This document shows, one piece after another, positions 46,545 through 56,376 of a stretch of 63,255 nucleotides of DNA (position 1 is the stretch's first letter; every line of letters starts with the position of its first letter). The position numbers and the translations under genes were made by a program. Under the pieces are notes generated by a model. The model was not told the DNA's origin, did no database searches, and worked only from the letters and a program-made list of their open reading frames with translations. The stretch comes from Dehalococcoidia bacterium (GTDB taxonomy: Bacteria > Chloroflexota > Dehalococcoidia > Lucifugimonadales > SHYT01): positions 1-63,255 of the forward strand of contig SHXZ01000013.1 of the NCBI GenBank assembly GCA_009693045.1. Direction: 5' to 3'.

Positions 46545-47036
46545 CTACACGTTGAGCCTGCACCGCAAGCACCGCACCTGCTCCAACACTGCCTCCTCCG
46601 CCGGTATCTCCCACTGCTGCCGCCCGATGTGCGCAAACTGCACAACGCCCTCCGCATCCACGACGAACAGACCGGGCCGCTGCCCCAGCGACGTTGCGCG
46701 GCTGGCGACGCCATATCGAGCAAAGACCTCGCACTCAGGGTCAGCCAGGACAGGGAACGGAAGCGGGGCGCGCGCCAGGTAGCGTTGCGCCTCCTCCACC
46801 GTCGCGGGGGCGACGGCGAGGATCTGGGCGTTCGCAGTGCGAAAGTGCGGCTCATGCCCCGCCAGACGACGGAGGTGCCTTCGGCAGAACGGTCAGAAGA
46901 AGCCCCTCAGAAAGACCAACACGACACAGGCGCGACCACGGAAGTCGGCGAGAGACACCGTGGCCCCGCTGGCGGCGGCTAGGCTGAACTCCGGCGCCGG
47001 CGAGCCGATGCCTTGGGGCCGATGGGGAAGGAGCAC
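46545..47036 (-). CDS. Peroxiredoxin-like selenoprotein candidate (UGA = Sec48)
   Basis: 163 residues if TGA 46895-46893 is read as Sec. The frame has GSPAPEFSLAAASGATVSLA, DFRGRACVVLVFLRGFF-U-PFC-RRHLRRL, AQILAVAPATVEEAQRYLA and FPVLADPECEVFARYGV, a complete AhpC/TSA fold of the PRXL2/YFRG type. UGA stands at the peroxidatic cysteine of a CPFC motif. A 7-bp stem-loop starts 18 nt downstream. The start is uncertain; GTG 47036 is the best in-frame choice just before the conserved part, without a clear ribosome site. The role is probably selenol-based peroxide reduction. It overlaps nothing but follows the HAD-like gene closely. Confidence 0.85.
46857..46874 (-). promoter_or_regulatory. SECIS-like stem-loop of peroxiredoxin-like gene
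   Basis: Stem CTCCGTC/GGCGGGG (7 bp, two G-U) with loop GTCT (G at loop position 1), starting 18 nt after the UGA. Confidence 0.6.
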
Positions 47037-47080
47037 CGCATCTGCCTGTGGCGGAATCGCGTGGAAGCGCCGGTCGCGCC

Positions 47081-47452
47081 CTACAGCATGCTGCCGAGGG
47101 CGGTGAGCTCCTCAAGCACGCGGTACAGCTCGCGGTCCTCCGGGTCGGGCCCGCGAAAGGCCTCCACCAGAATGCCGGAGTACTTCTGCACCAGGTACCA
47201 GTCGTCGTCAACGATCAGGTCGGGCTTTACCGGGCAGGCGGGGTCCTTGTCAAAGCACGCGGTGACGAACAACGCCAGATCATAGCGCCCAACCAGCCGC
47301 TCGCAGTGGAGCTGGCCGGTGGCGGACCAGATGTAGATGTCGTGGCCCTGGCTCTTCAGCGCTGCTATCACGTGGCGCGTGCCTGGACGCAGCACCCACT
47401 CCGCGCCGGACGAGTACAACAGGGTATTATCCACGTCAAAGAAGATTCTCAT
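47081..47452 (-). CDS. Small HAD-like phosphatase-type protein
   Basis: 123 residues. FFDVDNTLLYSSG (motif I), IYIWSATGQLHCERL (motif II) and KPDLIVDDDWYLVQKY (motif III/IV) give a minimal HAD fold without a large cap. It lies 44 nt upstream of the peroxiredoxin-like selenoprotein on the same strand. The substrate is unknown. Confidence 0.75.
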   Translation of the reverse strand: MRIFFDVDNTLLYSSGAEWVLRPGTRHVIAALKSQGHDIYIWSATGQLHCERLVGRYDLALFVTACFDKDPACPVKPDLIVDDDWYLVQKYSGILVEAFRGPDPEDRELYRVLEELTALGSML

Positions 47453-47525
47453 TGCGCCCCGCTTGCCAAACTCATCTCATGCTACGGTGAACCGAATGCC
47501 CGGTCAAGGAAGTGAGGCCGGGCGC

Positions 47526-48122
47526 CTAGCCGCCTGTCCAGCGCGTGATGCTTTCCGCCCCGTACACACAGACGTAGGCCACGCCAATGTCTTTGATGCA
47601 CTTGCCGACGAAGATGACGCCGAGGAACTGGTGGAGCGGGTAGCGCAGACCACCCGCCGCCACGCCCGCCACGTCAAAAATCGGGTTCGGGACCACCGCG
47701 AGCGCGAACAGCGCGATGCCGCCTCGGCGCCGCACCCACGGCTCCAGCCTGCGGTAGAGCGGAAGGCGCTCCACCAGCCCCCGTCCGCTCACTCCGGCGA
47801 GGTAGCCCGTCATCTCACCCAGGGTCTCCCCGGTGGCCGCCAGCAGGCCCACCAAGACGGGAACAAGCCCCAAAATGGAAGCACTGAAACACACTGAGGC
47901 AAGCGCGGGCGCCGGCACCACAAGCCCGCCGCTGCCGATGAGGTTCAGGACGAACACGCCCGGGTAGCCGGCGGTCCTGGGGCTGGGCAAGTGGTCCCTG
48001 AGGAGGACGACCAGCACGGTGAACAGGATGATGACAAGGACAAGCAGCGGGCGGAAGCGTCTCCACCCGCTGCTTGTCCTTGATTCGCCCTGATTGGGGT
48101 TGCCTTTCAGCCAGCTCAGCAC
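47526..48122 (-). CDS. VTT/DedA-type membrane protein
   Basis: 198 residues. A basic N-terminus and first helix (LLVLVIILFTVLVVLL) are followed by a loop with GSGGLVVPAPALAS, helices with GLLAATGETLGEMTGYLAG and a loop containing RRRGGIALFALAVVPNPIFD. This is the SNARE-associated/VTT pattern (TVP38/DedA), proposed to act in lipid scrambling. The start is probably GTG 48122; its ribosome site is weak. Confidence 0.78.
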   Translation of the reverse strand: MLSWLKGNPNQGESRTSSGWRRFRPLLVLVIILFTVLVVLLRDHLPSPRTAGYPGVFVLNLIGSGGLVVPAPALASVCFSASILGLVPVLVGLLAATGETLGEMTGYLAGVSGRGLVERLPLYRRLEPWVRRRGGIALFALAVVPNPIFDVAGVAAGGLRYPLHQFLGVIFVGKCIKDIGVAYVCVYGAESITRWTGG

Positions 48123-48225
48123 GGAACAACCATAGTCCGGTGCGCCCGTAGCCCGGCGCCCAATGTCGCGTTTATGCTACACGCGGGGGCGGTCAGGGTC
48201 AACGAACGGCCTTGTACTGGAAGGG

Positions 48226-49086
48226 CTACGCGTCATCACCCTTGCCCGCCAGAAAGCCTTCAACCAGTTGGTTGAACTCGTCGGCGCGCTCCATCTGCGC
48301 CCAGTGCCCGCAGTCCTCAAACACCTCAAGCCGCGCCGTCGGCAGCGCCGCGCGGGCGTGGTACCCGTGGTGGACCGGCGAGATGCTGTCGTTGGCGCCC
48401 CAGATGAGCAGCAGAGGCGGCTTCAGGCGCGGCAGCTCCGGGAGCACTAGGGCGCGCCCCCGGAGGCCGAACGGCGTCACACCCCAGCGGACCATGCTGA
48501 CCAGCGCTCGCTCCGCGCCCGGCGAGCCGCGCGCGCGGTAGAGTTCGTTGACTAGGTCCTCGTCACGCGGGCCGTCGCGGCGCATCACCCGCGTGAGCAG
48601 GTGCTTCATCTTGCCGGCCGTGGGGTGGACGATGATCTCGCCGACGACCGGCACCGATATCCACCGGACGAGCCAGGAGAGGTCGCGGCCCAGGCCCGCC
48701 GTGCCCACGGTTACCACCCTGTCGACTCGCGCAGGGTGGTCCAGCGCGAAGCGCAGGACAATCAGCCCACCCAGCGACTGTCCAATCAGGTGGGCGTGGT
48801 CCAAGCCCAGGGCGTCCTGCAGGCCAATCATGAAGCGCGAAGCGGCGGAGAGAGAGTAGTCCATCCTCGGCTTTTCGCTGTCGCCGTGGCCGGGCAGATC
48901 GACGGCGTACACGCGCAAGTGGCGCGCCAGCGGCAGGATGTTCTCGCGCCAGGCGACCACCGAGGAGCCGACGCCGTGGAGCAGGATCACCGGAGGGCCG
49001 TCGCCGGCGACCAGGTAGTGCGTGCGGACGCCGTTTACCTGGACGTACCGATGCTCCAGGCCTACCTTCTGCGGCCACACGGCCAT
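48226..49086 (-). CDS. Alpha/beta hydrolase
   Basis: 286 residues from ATG 49086 (GGAGGGC upstream). LLHGVGSSVVAWRENI supplies the oxyanion hole, GQSLGGLIVLRFAL the Ser nucleophile, WGANDSISPV the acid and DCGHWAQME the His. It resembles C-C hydrolases or esterases of aromatic catabolism, but the substrate cannot be told from sequence. Confidence 0.86.
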   Translation of the reverse strand: MAVWPQKVGLEHRYVQVNGVRTHYLVAGDGPPVILLHGVGSSVVAWRENILPLARHLRVYAVDLPGHGDSEKPRMDYSLSAASRFMIGLQDALGLDHAHLIGQSLGGLIVLRFALDHPARVDRVVTVGTAGLGRDLSWLVRWISVPVVGEIIVHPTAGKMKHLLTRVMRRDGPRDEDLVNELYRARGSPGAERALVSMVRWGVTPFGLRGRALVLPELPRLKPPLLLIWGANDSISPVHHGYHARAALPTARLEVFEDCGHWAQMERADEFNQLVEGFLAGKGDDA

Positions 49087-49289
49087 GAACGCCCTCCATA
49101 GCGTGCTGCTGCGATTAGGGTAACACGTCTTGCTCACGTGACAAAACGGTGGCGGGTATTTGCCGGACGCTCATCTTCTCCGCCGCATGAGCTTCCCTCT
49201 GCCCGCTTTAGCAGGGCTGACGGAAGTTTCCGCGCCTGCCACGTTTGCCACGGCGACGTGGGCGGGCGAGGAGACCTCGCCTCAACAAG

Positions 49290-51785
49290 CTACCGCTCCG
49301 CCGTCGCCGCGCCGCCTGAACTACGCCTGCGAGGCGGCTGGGCGTCCGGTTCCGGCGCCTTGGCGAACATCAGCGCCTTGCCCGCCTCGTCCACGTCCAC
49401 CTGCGCGCGCTCCCCCTCCTTGAAGTCGCCCGCCAGGATGCGCGACGCCAGCGGGTTCTCCAGGAACCGCTGCACGGCGCGGCGCAGCGGCCTCGCGCCG
49501 AAGACCGGGTCGTAGCCCTTGTCCGCGAGCCAGTCCCTCGCCTTGTCCGTGAGGGAGATAGCGATGCGCTGCTCCTCCAGGCGCTTCTCCACCTGCTTCA
49601 CCATCAGGTCCACGATCCGGTGGATCTGCTCCTTGGTGAGCGGGTCAAAGATGATGACCTCGTCAATCCGGTTCAGGAACTCTGGTCTGAACGCCCGCTT
49701 CAGCGCGTCCTCAATGGAGGCGCGGAAGCGCTCGCGTTCGGCGTCCGCGCTGCCGTCGCGGCGGAAGCCCACGGCCTGCTGCCGCCCGAACTCGGACGTG
49801 CCCAGGTTGCTGGTCATGATCAGCACCGTGTTGCGGAAGTCCACCGTGCGGCCCTGGCCGTCCGTCAGGCGTCCGTCCTCCAGCACCTGGAGCAGGATGT
49901 TGAACACGTCCGGGTACGCCTTCTCAATCTCGTCAAAGAGGACGACGCGGTACGGGCGGCGGCGCACGGCCTCGGTGAGCTGGCCGCCCTCCTCGTAGCC
50001 GACGTAGCCGGGCGGCGCGCCGACCATGCGCGAGACGGTGTGCTTCTCCATATACTCGGACATGTCCAGGCGCACCATGGCGTCCTCGTCGTCAAACAGG
50101 AACTCGGCCAGAGCGCGCGCCAGCTCGGTCTTGCCGACGCCTGTCGGGCCGAGGAACAGGAAGCTGCCAATCGGCCGCTTGGGGTCCTTCAGGCCCGCGC
50201 GCGAGCGGCGCAGCGCCTCGGAGACGGCGTGGACGGCGTCGTGCTGGCCGATGACGCGCTGGTGCAGGCGGTCCTCCATCTGGAGCAGCTTCCCGCTCTC
50301 CTGCTCCAGGAGGCGCGTGACCGGCACGCCCGTGGACTTGGCTACGATTTGCGCGATGTCGTCCTCGTCCACCACCGGGTCCAGCTTCCGCTCCTTTAGG
50401 AAGGCGTCGCGCTTCTCGGTGAACTTGCTCTCAAGCTGCAGGCGCTCGGAGCGGAGCTTGGCGGCGCGCTCGTAGTCGGCGCGTTCGGATGCGGCCTCCT
50501 CTTCGTGCTCAAGCTGGCGGGCTCGCTGCTCCAGCTCCTTGGCGTCTTGCGGCAGGGAGGACATCTCCAGGCGGAGCTTCGCCGCAGCCTCGTCAATGAG
50601 GTCCACGGCCTTGTCCGGCAGCAGGCGTCCCGTGATGTAGCGGCTGCTGAGGCGCACGGCGGCGACCAACGCCGAGTCGTCAATCTGCACCTTGTGGTGC
50701 GCCTCGTACTTTGGGCGGAGCGCGCGGAGCATGGCGACCGCCGTCTCCTCGTCCGGCTCCTCAATCCAGATGGGGTTGAAGCGGCGCTCCAGCGCAGCGT
50801 CCTTCTCAATGTGCCTCCGGTACTCGTCCGGCGTGGTGGCGCCGAGCACCTGGATCTCGCCGCGCGCGAGGGCGGGCTTCATCATCGTGGAGGCGTCAAT
50901 GGCGCCCTCCGCGCCGCCCGCGCCGACCACCTGGTGGAGCTCATCAATGAACAGAATGATCTCGCCCTGGGCGGCCTTCACCTCGTCCATCACGGCCTTG
51001 AGGCGCTCCTCGAACTCGCCCCGGAACTTGGCGCCCGCGACCATGCTGCCCATGTCCAGCGCGAGGACGCGGCGGTTCTTGAGGGCGTCCGGCACGTCGC
51101 CGGCGACGATCTGCTGCGCCAGCCCCTCGGCGATGGCGGTCTTGCCCACGCCCGCGCCGCCGAGCAGCACGGGGTTGTTCTTGGTGCGGCGGGAGAGGGT
51201 CTGGATGACGCGGCGGACCTCCTCCGTCCGGCCAATGACGGGGTCCAGCTTGCCCTGGCGCGCGAGGGCGGTCAGGTCAACACTGTACTTCTCCAGCGAC
51301 CGGTAGCGGTGCTCCGCGCGGGGATCCGTGACGCGCTGGGCGCCGCGCACCTTGGCGAGCGCGCGGCACACCTTCTCCGTGCCCATGCCGAACTCGCGCA
51401 GAATCTGCGCCGATTCGCCCGTGCGCTCCTGCGTGATGGCAATGAACAGGTGCTCGGTGCTGATGAACTCGTCCTTGAGGCGGTCGGCCTCGTTCTTGGC
51501 GTTCTCGAGCAGGCGGCGGCGGCGCGGCGTGTCGTAGATCTGGGTCGGCTCGTACTCCAGCTTGGGCGTCTGGTTGAGCGCCTGCTCAACGCGACCCTTG
51601 AACGCAGCTGTGTCCACGCCCAGCTCTTTCAAGATTTGCGCGGGTATGCTCTCCTGCTGGTCCAGCAGCGCAAGGAGGACGTGCTCCACGTCCCACTGGG
51701 CGTGGCGCATCTCGCGGACGAACTGCTGGGAGGCGGCGATGGCCTCACGGGCCGCTTCGGTGAGGTTTTCCGGGCGGATCGTCAT
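49290..51785 (-). CDS. ClpB/ClpC-type AAA+ unfoldase
   Basis: 831 residues. A Clp-N repeat domain ([20 protein letters not shown]) precedes two AAA+ modules with Walker [10 protein letters not shown] and GPTGVGKTE. The middle domain is short (EERA-type, about 55 residues: [21 protein letters not shown]), as in ClpC rather than the long ClpB coiled coil. The C-terminus lacks an obvious ClpP-docking cue readable here. AGGAGG precedes ATG 51785. It sits in an operon with hspR and a dnaJ-like gene, so heat-shock disaggregation or unfolding is likely. Confidence 0.87.
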   Translation of the reverse strand: MTIRPENLTEAAREAIAASQQFVREMRHAQWDVEHVLLALLDQQESIPAQILKELGVDTAAFKGRVEQALNQTPKLEYEPTQIYDTPRRRRLLENAKNEADRLKDEFISTEHLFIAITQERTGESAQILREFGMGTEKVCRALAKVRGAQRVTDPRAEHRYRSLEKYSVDLTALARQGKLDPVIGRTEEVRRVIQTLSRRTKNNPVLLGGAGVGKTAIAEGLAQQIVAGDVPDALKNRRVLALDMGSMVAGAKFRGEFEERLKAVMDEVKAAQGEIILFIDELHQVVGAGGAEGAIDASTMMKPALARGEIQVLGATTPDEYRRHIEKDAALERRFNPIWIEEPDEETAVAMLRALRPKYEAHHKVQIDDSALVAAVRLSSRYITGRLLPDKAVDLIDEAAAKLRLEMSSLPQDAKELEQRARQLEHEEEAASERADYERAAKLRSERLQLESKFTEKRDAFLKERKLDPVVDEDDIAQIVAKSTGVPVTRLLEQESGKLLQMEDRLHQRVIGQHDAVHAVSEALRRSRAGLKDPKRPIGSFLFLGPTGVGKTELARALAEFLFDDEDAMVRLDMSEYMEKHTVSRMVGAPPGYVGYEEGGQLTEAVRRRPYRVVLFDEIEKAYPDVFNILLQVLEDGRLTDGQGRTVDFRNTVLIMTSNLGTSEFGRQQAVGFRRDGSADAERERFRASIEDALKRAFRPEFLNRIDEVIIFDPLTKEQIHRIVDLMVKQVEKRLEEQRIAISLTDKARDWLADKGYDPVFGARPLRRAVQRFLENPLASRILAGDFKEGERAQVDVDEAGKALMFAKAPEPDAQPPRRRSSGGAATAER

Positions 51786-51956
51786 GGCGTGTTCCTCCTG
51801 AGTTTCTCGCCGCTCTTTCGGATTGCCTTTGGAGTGACGTGCCTTGGGCGAATGTTCCCAGCCGCCCCTCCAACCTCACCCCCAACCCCTCTCCATCCAT
51901 ATGGAGAGGGGAGAAGTCTGCATTTCACTGAGAAGATTGTTCGCACTTGATTCGTG

Positions 51957-52307
51957 TCAATCTGAGCGAGCTGTGTGGCGAACAGTCTCCAACTCTCGCT
52001 CCAGCTCCGCCACGCGGTCCATGAGCCGCAGCGCCACTTCAACGCCCGCCATGTTGATGCCCATGTCCACCATGAGCGTCTTCACGCGACGGAGCCGCTC
52101 GACCTCGTGCTGTGAGTAGAGGCGCTGGCGGCCCGTGGACCGAGTCGGGCTTACCAGACCCGCGCCATCGCAGGCGCGGATGTTCTGCGGCGTGAGCAAC
52201 ACGAGCCGCGCAACGACGCTGATGGTGTACAGCGGCTCGGCCGCCTCCGGAGCGGGCACGACGAGTGACCTTGTCTGTCGTCGCGTTGCTGCCATTGGTA
52301 GCGTCAT
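51957..52307 (-). CDS. hspR: MerR-family heat shock regulator (HspR-like)
   Basis: 116 residues from ATG 52307. The MerR helix-turn-helix (LYTISVVARLVLLTPQNIRA, RQRLYSQHEVERLRRVKTLM) is followed by GINMAGVEVALRLMDRVAEL and a short coiled coil, the HspR signature. An extra 25-residue N-terminal arm is present. HspR represses dnaK/clpB-type operons at HAIR operators. Here it lies between clpB and a dnaJ gene, which it probably controls. Confidence 0.85.
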   Translation of the reverse strand: MTLPMAATRRQTRSLVVPAPEAAEPLYTISVVARLVLLTPQNIRACDGAGLVSPTRSTGRQRLYSQHEVERLRRVKTLMVDMGINMAGVEVALRLMDRVAELERELETVRHTARSD

Positions 52308-52386
52308 GACCCTCACCCTCGCCCAGCTGATTGCACGACACTTTCGGTGTCGGGTTGTCGCTTCTGATGCACACCTTCTCTCTGGT

Positions 52387-52431
52387 CCCTCAATTCCCCT
52401 CTCCACATTAAGTGCAGAGGGGAATTGAGGG
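52387..52431 (-). terminator. Long hairpin between dnaJ2 and hspR
   Basis: A 16-bp perfect stem (CCCTCAATTCCCCTCT with its complement) with a 13-nt loop, 12 nt after the dnaJ2 stop. It is a family-B palindrome and may act as an mRNA terminator or processing site. Confidence 0.6.
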
Positions 52432-52443
52432 TGAGGCGAAGAA

Positions 52444-53430
52444 CTACGCTGGCCGGCTGGCCTGGAGCTGGCGAAGAAGCTCCTTTTGCTCCACGGAGAG
52501 CTTGGCGGGGAGCGTGACCTGCACCGCGACGAAGAGGTTGCCGCGCCGGGCCTGGTTGCCTAGGACGGGCATCCCTTGGCCGCTCAGGCGGAACACCTGG
52601 CCGTTCTGGGTGCCCTCCGGTATGGTGAGCGAGACCTGGCCTTTGAGCGTGGGCGCCTTGATCTCGCCGCCGAGGAGGGCGGTGTAGAGCGGCACGGGCG
52701 TCTGCGCGTGCAGGTCCGCGCCCTCGCGGCGGAACCGTGGGTCGGACAGCACGGTCAACTCCAGGACGACTTGGACGCCGCGCACCGAGATCCGCACCTG
52801 CGAGCCGGTGTCAACACCCGGCGGTATCTCCACCTCAATACGCGTAGGGCGGAGCACCTGGCCCTGGCCGCCGCAGACAGCGCACGGCTTGCCGTTCATG
52901 TGGGCGGCGCCTCGGCACTGGGGGCACGCCTCCTGAGCCTGCGTCTCCAGGACCCGCTTGGCGCCGCTGAAGGCCTCGTCAAGCGTAATCTGGACCTCGG
53001 CGCGCGAGGAGGCTCGCGACCTGGCGCCGTAGCCGCGACCGAACTCACGGCCAAAAACGCCCCCTAACAGGTCGTCCAGCGTGCCCGAGCCGAACACCTC
53101 GCCAGCGTCCCCAAAGCCCGAACCATCAAACGACGGACCGCCACGACCCTGCGCGGCCTGGTCAAAGGGGATGCCCTGCTGCTCCATGCGCTGCGCCTGC
53201 TGCCAGTTGTGGCCGAAACGGTCGTATAGGCGGCGTTTCTTGGGGTCGGACAGGACCTCGTACGCCTGGTTGATCTCCTTGAACCGAGGCTCTGCGTTGG
53301 GGTCGCCGGGGTTCACGTCCGGGTGCGACTGCCGCGCAAGGCGGCGATAGGCCGCCCGGATCGCCTTGTCATCGGCGCTGCGGGGGACCCCCAGCACCTC
53401 GTAGTAGTCTCGGTGCGCTGTTGTAGTCAT
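52444..53430 (-). CDS. DnaJ/CbpA-like co-chaperone with half zinc finger
   Basis: 328 residues. The J-domain ([28 protein letters not shown]) is followed by a G/F-rich linker and a reduced zinc region with only two Cys pairs (CPQC and CAVC), instead of four. Client-binding domains end [20 protein letters not shown]. It is the second dnaJ in the window. Its operon partners hspR and clpB suggest a stress-specific role. Confidence 0.87.
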   Translation of the reverse strand: MTTTAHRDYYEVLGVPRSADDKAIRAAYRRLARQSHPDVNPGDPNAEPRFKEINQAYEVLSDPKKRRLYDRFGHNWQQAQRMEQQGIPFDQAAQGRGGPSFDGSGFGDAGEVFGSGTLDDLLGGVFGREFGRGYGARSRASSRAEVQITLDEAFSGAKRVLETQAQEACPQCRGAAHMNGKPCAVCGGQGQVLRPTRIEVEIPPGVDTGSQVRISVRGVQVVLELTVLSDPRFRREGADLHAQTPVPLYTALLGGEIKAPTLKGQVSLTIPEGTQNGQVFRLSGQGMPVLGNQARRGNLFVAVQVTLPAKLSVEQKELLRQLQASRPA

Positions 53431-53510
53431 CGCTTTCCGCGCACCTCAATCCATTCCTGGCAACCTGTGCCTGTGTTCGGGAGGCACGTGCCTCTTTGCT
53501 TGAATGTAGT

Positions 53511-53572
53511 ATAGCACATGATATGGTATGTATCACTAAGACTTCTTTAAAACGTAATATCAAGTGCTATGC
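53511..53572. promoter_or_regulatory. Divergent promoter/operator between dnaJ2 and hsp20
   Basis: An inverted pair, TATAGCACATGATAT (53511-53525) and ATATCAAGTGCTAT (53557-53570), brackets 31 bp. Each arm contains a TGCTATA/TGCTATG extended -10-like box pointing outward toward dnaJ2 and hsp20. A shared operator, perhaps for HspR, is likely, although the classic HAIR sequence is not matched. Confidence 0.5.
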
Positions 53573-53655
53573 TATGGGTCGTGAAAGATATCCCGACGAC
53601 GCCTCCGGCGTCAGCAGCTGAAGGATACCGAGAAACACAAGGAGGGGGCACCGGT

Positions 53656-54034
53656 ATGACCACCCTGCGACACTGGGAACCTGCCCACGAGCTTGAGGAA
53701 ATGCACCGCACCCTGGACCGGCTCTTTGATTCATTCGGCCAGCCGTCCCGCTTCCCGGCCATGAGCGACGGGGCGAACGGCGCCCGCTGGCTGCCGCTGG
53801 ACGTCTATGAAGAAAGCGACCACGCTGGTGGCGAAGGCGGACGTTCCCCGCATGAAGCCGGAGGACGTGCAGGTTGAGGTCACGAGCAACCTGCTGACCG
53901 TCCGTGGCGAGACCGAGGACGAACGCGAGGACAAGCGGGACGGGTACTACGCCCGCGAGAGGCGCTACGGGGCCTTCCAGCGCTCCATGGGCCTGCCGTC
54001 CGACCTGGACACGGACAAGGGAGAAGTCCTTTAG
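53656..54034 (+). pseudogene. Hsp20/alpha-crystallin small heat shock protein, frameshifted and truncated
   Basis: Starts MTTLRHWEPAHELEEMHRTL (ATG 53656). The frame breaks after LPLDVYEE, within GAAGAAAGC (53809-53817). The alpha-crystallin core resumes in another frame (TLVAKADVPRMKPEDVQVEV, LLTVRGETEDEREDKRDGYY, FQRSMGLPSD) and ends early at DTDKGEVL, lacking the final NGVL and I-x-I segment. The gene is likely dead, although the divergent promoter looks intact. Confidence 0.8.
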
Positions 54035-54296
54035 CCGTCCATCTCCTTGAGGAATGGCGAGAAAGCTTATAGCCGCAACGATCTACTGAGCGCTGTAAGT
54101 CTATTGTGGCCGATGAGGGAGTTAACTCGGTCCAATTCTTGATCAGGCTGCTACGCGCGGTGCGGTGGGCGCCTCAACCATTGACAGGGAAAATGGACGA
54201 TGCTAGAGTCCAACCCGATCAACATGCGACACGTCGGCCCCAAGCCAGGACGAGATGGGACATGTTGCTCTGAGCGACTAAGAGGAAGGTTTTCAA
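54035..54296. other. Intergenic, no gene seen
   Basis: 262 bp after the hsp20 remnant. The first part may be the decayed 3' end of hsp20. AGAGGAAGG (54280-54288) is the ribosome site of the next gene. Confidence 0.4.
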
Positions 54297-55112
54297 ATGG
54301 AGATAGCTCCTGGGGTACATCGCATTGAGGGGATAAACGGCAGCAACTCAGTGCTGCTGGTGGATGAGCAAATGGCCGTGGTGGAGACAGGAGTCCCCGG
54401 AAACGGGGACACCATTGTCAAATACATAAGGAACCTTGGCCGGAGTCCGCGTGATTTGCGCTGGATAGTGGTCACTCACTTTCATTTCGACCATTCGGGC
54501 AGCGACCACGAGCTACACGAGCTGACGGGAGCCCGCGTGGTAGCGCATCGTGACGAAACGGCATCAGGGCCGGGCGGACATCTCGTTCTTCGGAAGGGCA
54601 TTGAGAACCAGGACAACCAGGCGCCCTTCTGGTATCGATGGGTCATGAAGGGAGGAGTCCGTCGACGGGTGGCGATGGAGTATCACAATACGGAGGTCCA
54701 GGAGACGGTGCAGGATGGGGATATTATCCCAGTGCTGGGAGGGCTGCGGGTCATTCATACACCCGGACACACACCCGGCAGCCTCTCTCTCCTCCTTCAG
54801 AAGCCCCAGGTTCTCTTCCTAGGAGACACCGCAATTAACAATGTCAATCGAGTCAGCAGGCCCCTGATGTGGGACCGCAACAAGCGCCGCCAGCTCGACG
54901 GCTCGCTTCGCAGCCTTAGAGAGTTGCAAGCAGAGATCGCCTGTTTTGGTCATGGCCCGCCCCTGACCGACGCCCCGATGAACAAGATCCGCGCCCTCAC
55001 CAACCGGCCGTATGATTTGCCCACATGGAGAATTGCGCTGAAGAACTGGCGCACCCTTTCGCGCTGGCAGGCAAGCACTCGCCGACCAGGCCATTGGGGT
55101 CCACCTGGGTGA
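54297..55112 (+). CDS. MBL-fold metallo-hydrolase
   Basis: 271 residues. The metal-binding motif HFHFDHSGSDHE, later His in HTPGHTPGSLSL and Asp in FLGDTAIN are in family order. The last 50 residues are Arg/Trp/Pro-rich and less conserved. GAGGAAGG precedes the ATG. The substrate is unknown; glyoxalase II- or lactonase-like hydrolysis is possible. Confidence 0.86.
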   Translation: MEIAPGVHRIEGINGSNSVLLVDEQMAVVETGVPGNGDTIVKYIRNLGRSPRDLRWIVVTHFHFDHSGSDHELHELTGARVVAHRDETASGPGGHLVLRKGIENQDNQAPFWYRWVMKGGVRRRVAMEYHNTEVQETVQDGDIIPVLGGLRVIHTPGHTPGSLSLLLQKPQVLFLGDTAINNVNRVSRPLMWDRNKRRQLDGSLRSLRELQAEIACFGHGPPLTDAPMNKIRALTNRPYDLPTWRIALKNWRTLSRWQASTRRPGHWGPPG

Positions 55113-55376
55113 TCGGCAAGGGGTTGGACAGTTCTTCGCGAAGACCCGAACGCAGGCGGGCAGCGCTGGACCAACATAGCTCAAGACTACCTTCCTCCGA
55201 GCAGCGGGCTACGAGCGTGCGTCAGTCTTGGGGCCTGAGCCAAATGGTGCGGCTTTGAACCCCTGTGCAATTCACTCAGGCTCGTAGGTCCAAAGAGCCG
55301 CCGTTGTGTACGCACCAAACTGTCCGGAGAGGAGCAGCCCGATGCGAAATGGCCCTCGGCTCCCTGGTGGGGTGAT

Positions 55377-56364
55377 CTACCAAAAGTTCCCTGTTCCCGG
55401 ACGGACGGTCTTGTCTATGGCCGGGTCCCACCTTGGCTCCGTCACGTTCTGATTGAGCAGCGCTTGGGCGGTGGAAAAGGCGTTGGCGCCGCCGAACGTG
55501 GGGTACGGGTAAAACGTGAATGCCCGCTCTGGCGGATGGAGAACCTCACCTCGTCGCCATCGCAAATGCGGCTGGGTAACGACCAGGCAGACGTCCCCGT
55601 CTTTCGGGTTTCAGCCTTCTCGCGGAAGGCCGTGAGGCCGCGGGAGGGCGGGCTCTTGAAGGCGGCCCCGGTATCGGTAATGGCAAAAGAGGAGTCCGTT
55701 ATGTTGAAGGAGAAGACCTCCGGGACCACCGCTCTGGATGCGAAGTCTCGCGGGCCCCTCTTCCAGCACTCCTTGGCCGTGGGGACCGATGGCGGGGGCT
55801 GCGCTCGCGAGCCCGGTGTGGACTGTCCCCCCGCAGTGGACGGTGGGGCCCCAGGCTGAGACCCTACCTTGCTCCCCTTAATTGCGTCGGCCACCCCACG
55901 GGCGGTTACCTTGTCCAGCAGCGGAGGGTCAACGCTGATGGTCAAAGGCTGACCTGGCGTGATGGTCACGTCTCGCAAGACGACTGGGACGCGGCCTTCA
56001 ATGAAGAGCGTCAACGTGCCATGTCCGCTGAGATTGACAGGTTCTCCCGCGCGACCTTTGGTCGTGAAGTAGCCGCAGCTTTCCTGGAGCGCGTACTGCT
56101 GGCGACCGCCGCCACCAGGTGGGGCCGCGAAACAGTAGTCCCACAACATGCCGACGGCCAAACTGGTTACTGGAGCAATAATAAGAATGGGCACGGCAAT
56201 CGCACTCGCGGTGACCACGCCCCCCCCCAGGCAGCCGCCTTGATTCCCAGATAGATCCCAGCCGCCCCGCCAACCAGGTACCCGACGCTGGTGCCCCCCC
56301 ACCGCACCTCCCGCCTGTTCGCCCATCCTCGCTCCAGCGGCGTCATAGCGGCGGTCGCAATCAC
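55377..56364 (-). pseudogene. Membrane-anchored protein split by a C9 tract and a second frameshift
   Basis: Three frames combine into one plausible protein. MTPLERGWANRREVRWGGTS with a first helix (YLVGGAAGIYLGIKAA) runs into a 9-base C tract (56220-56228). A second helix (SAIAVPILIIAPVTSLAVGM) and a beta-rich exported part follow. Near 55541-55552 the frame changes again to EVLHPPERAFTFYPYPTFGG and ends at 55377. The family is unknown. The tract may be an error, a mutation or a phase-variable switch. It lies 12 nt downstream of the next minus-strand gene. Confidence 0.55.
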
Positions 56365-56376
56365 GCTTGAGACCCT

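Noticed and set aside
42252-47036. Genome-wide reassignment of UGA to Cys or Trp
   Set aside because: TGA is used as an ordinary stop by hrcA, pheS, glmR and the MBL hydrolase here, and it replaces only active-site cysteines in the three redox genes.
51946-51967. HAIR-like HspR operator upstream of clpB
   Set aside because: CTTGATT and ATCTGAG are spaced like the HAIR motif, but the right arm matches the consensus poorly and the site overlaps the hspR stop codon.
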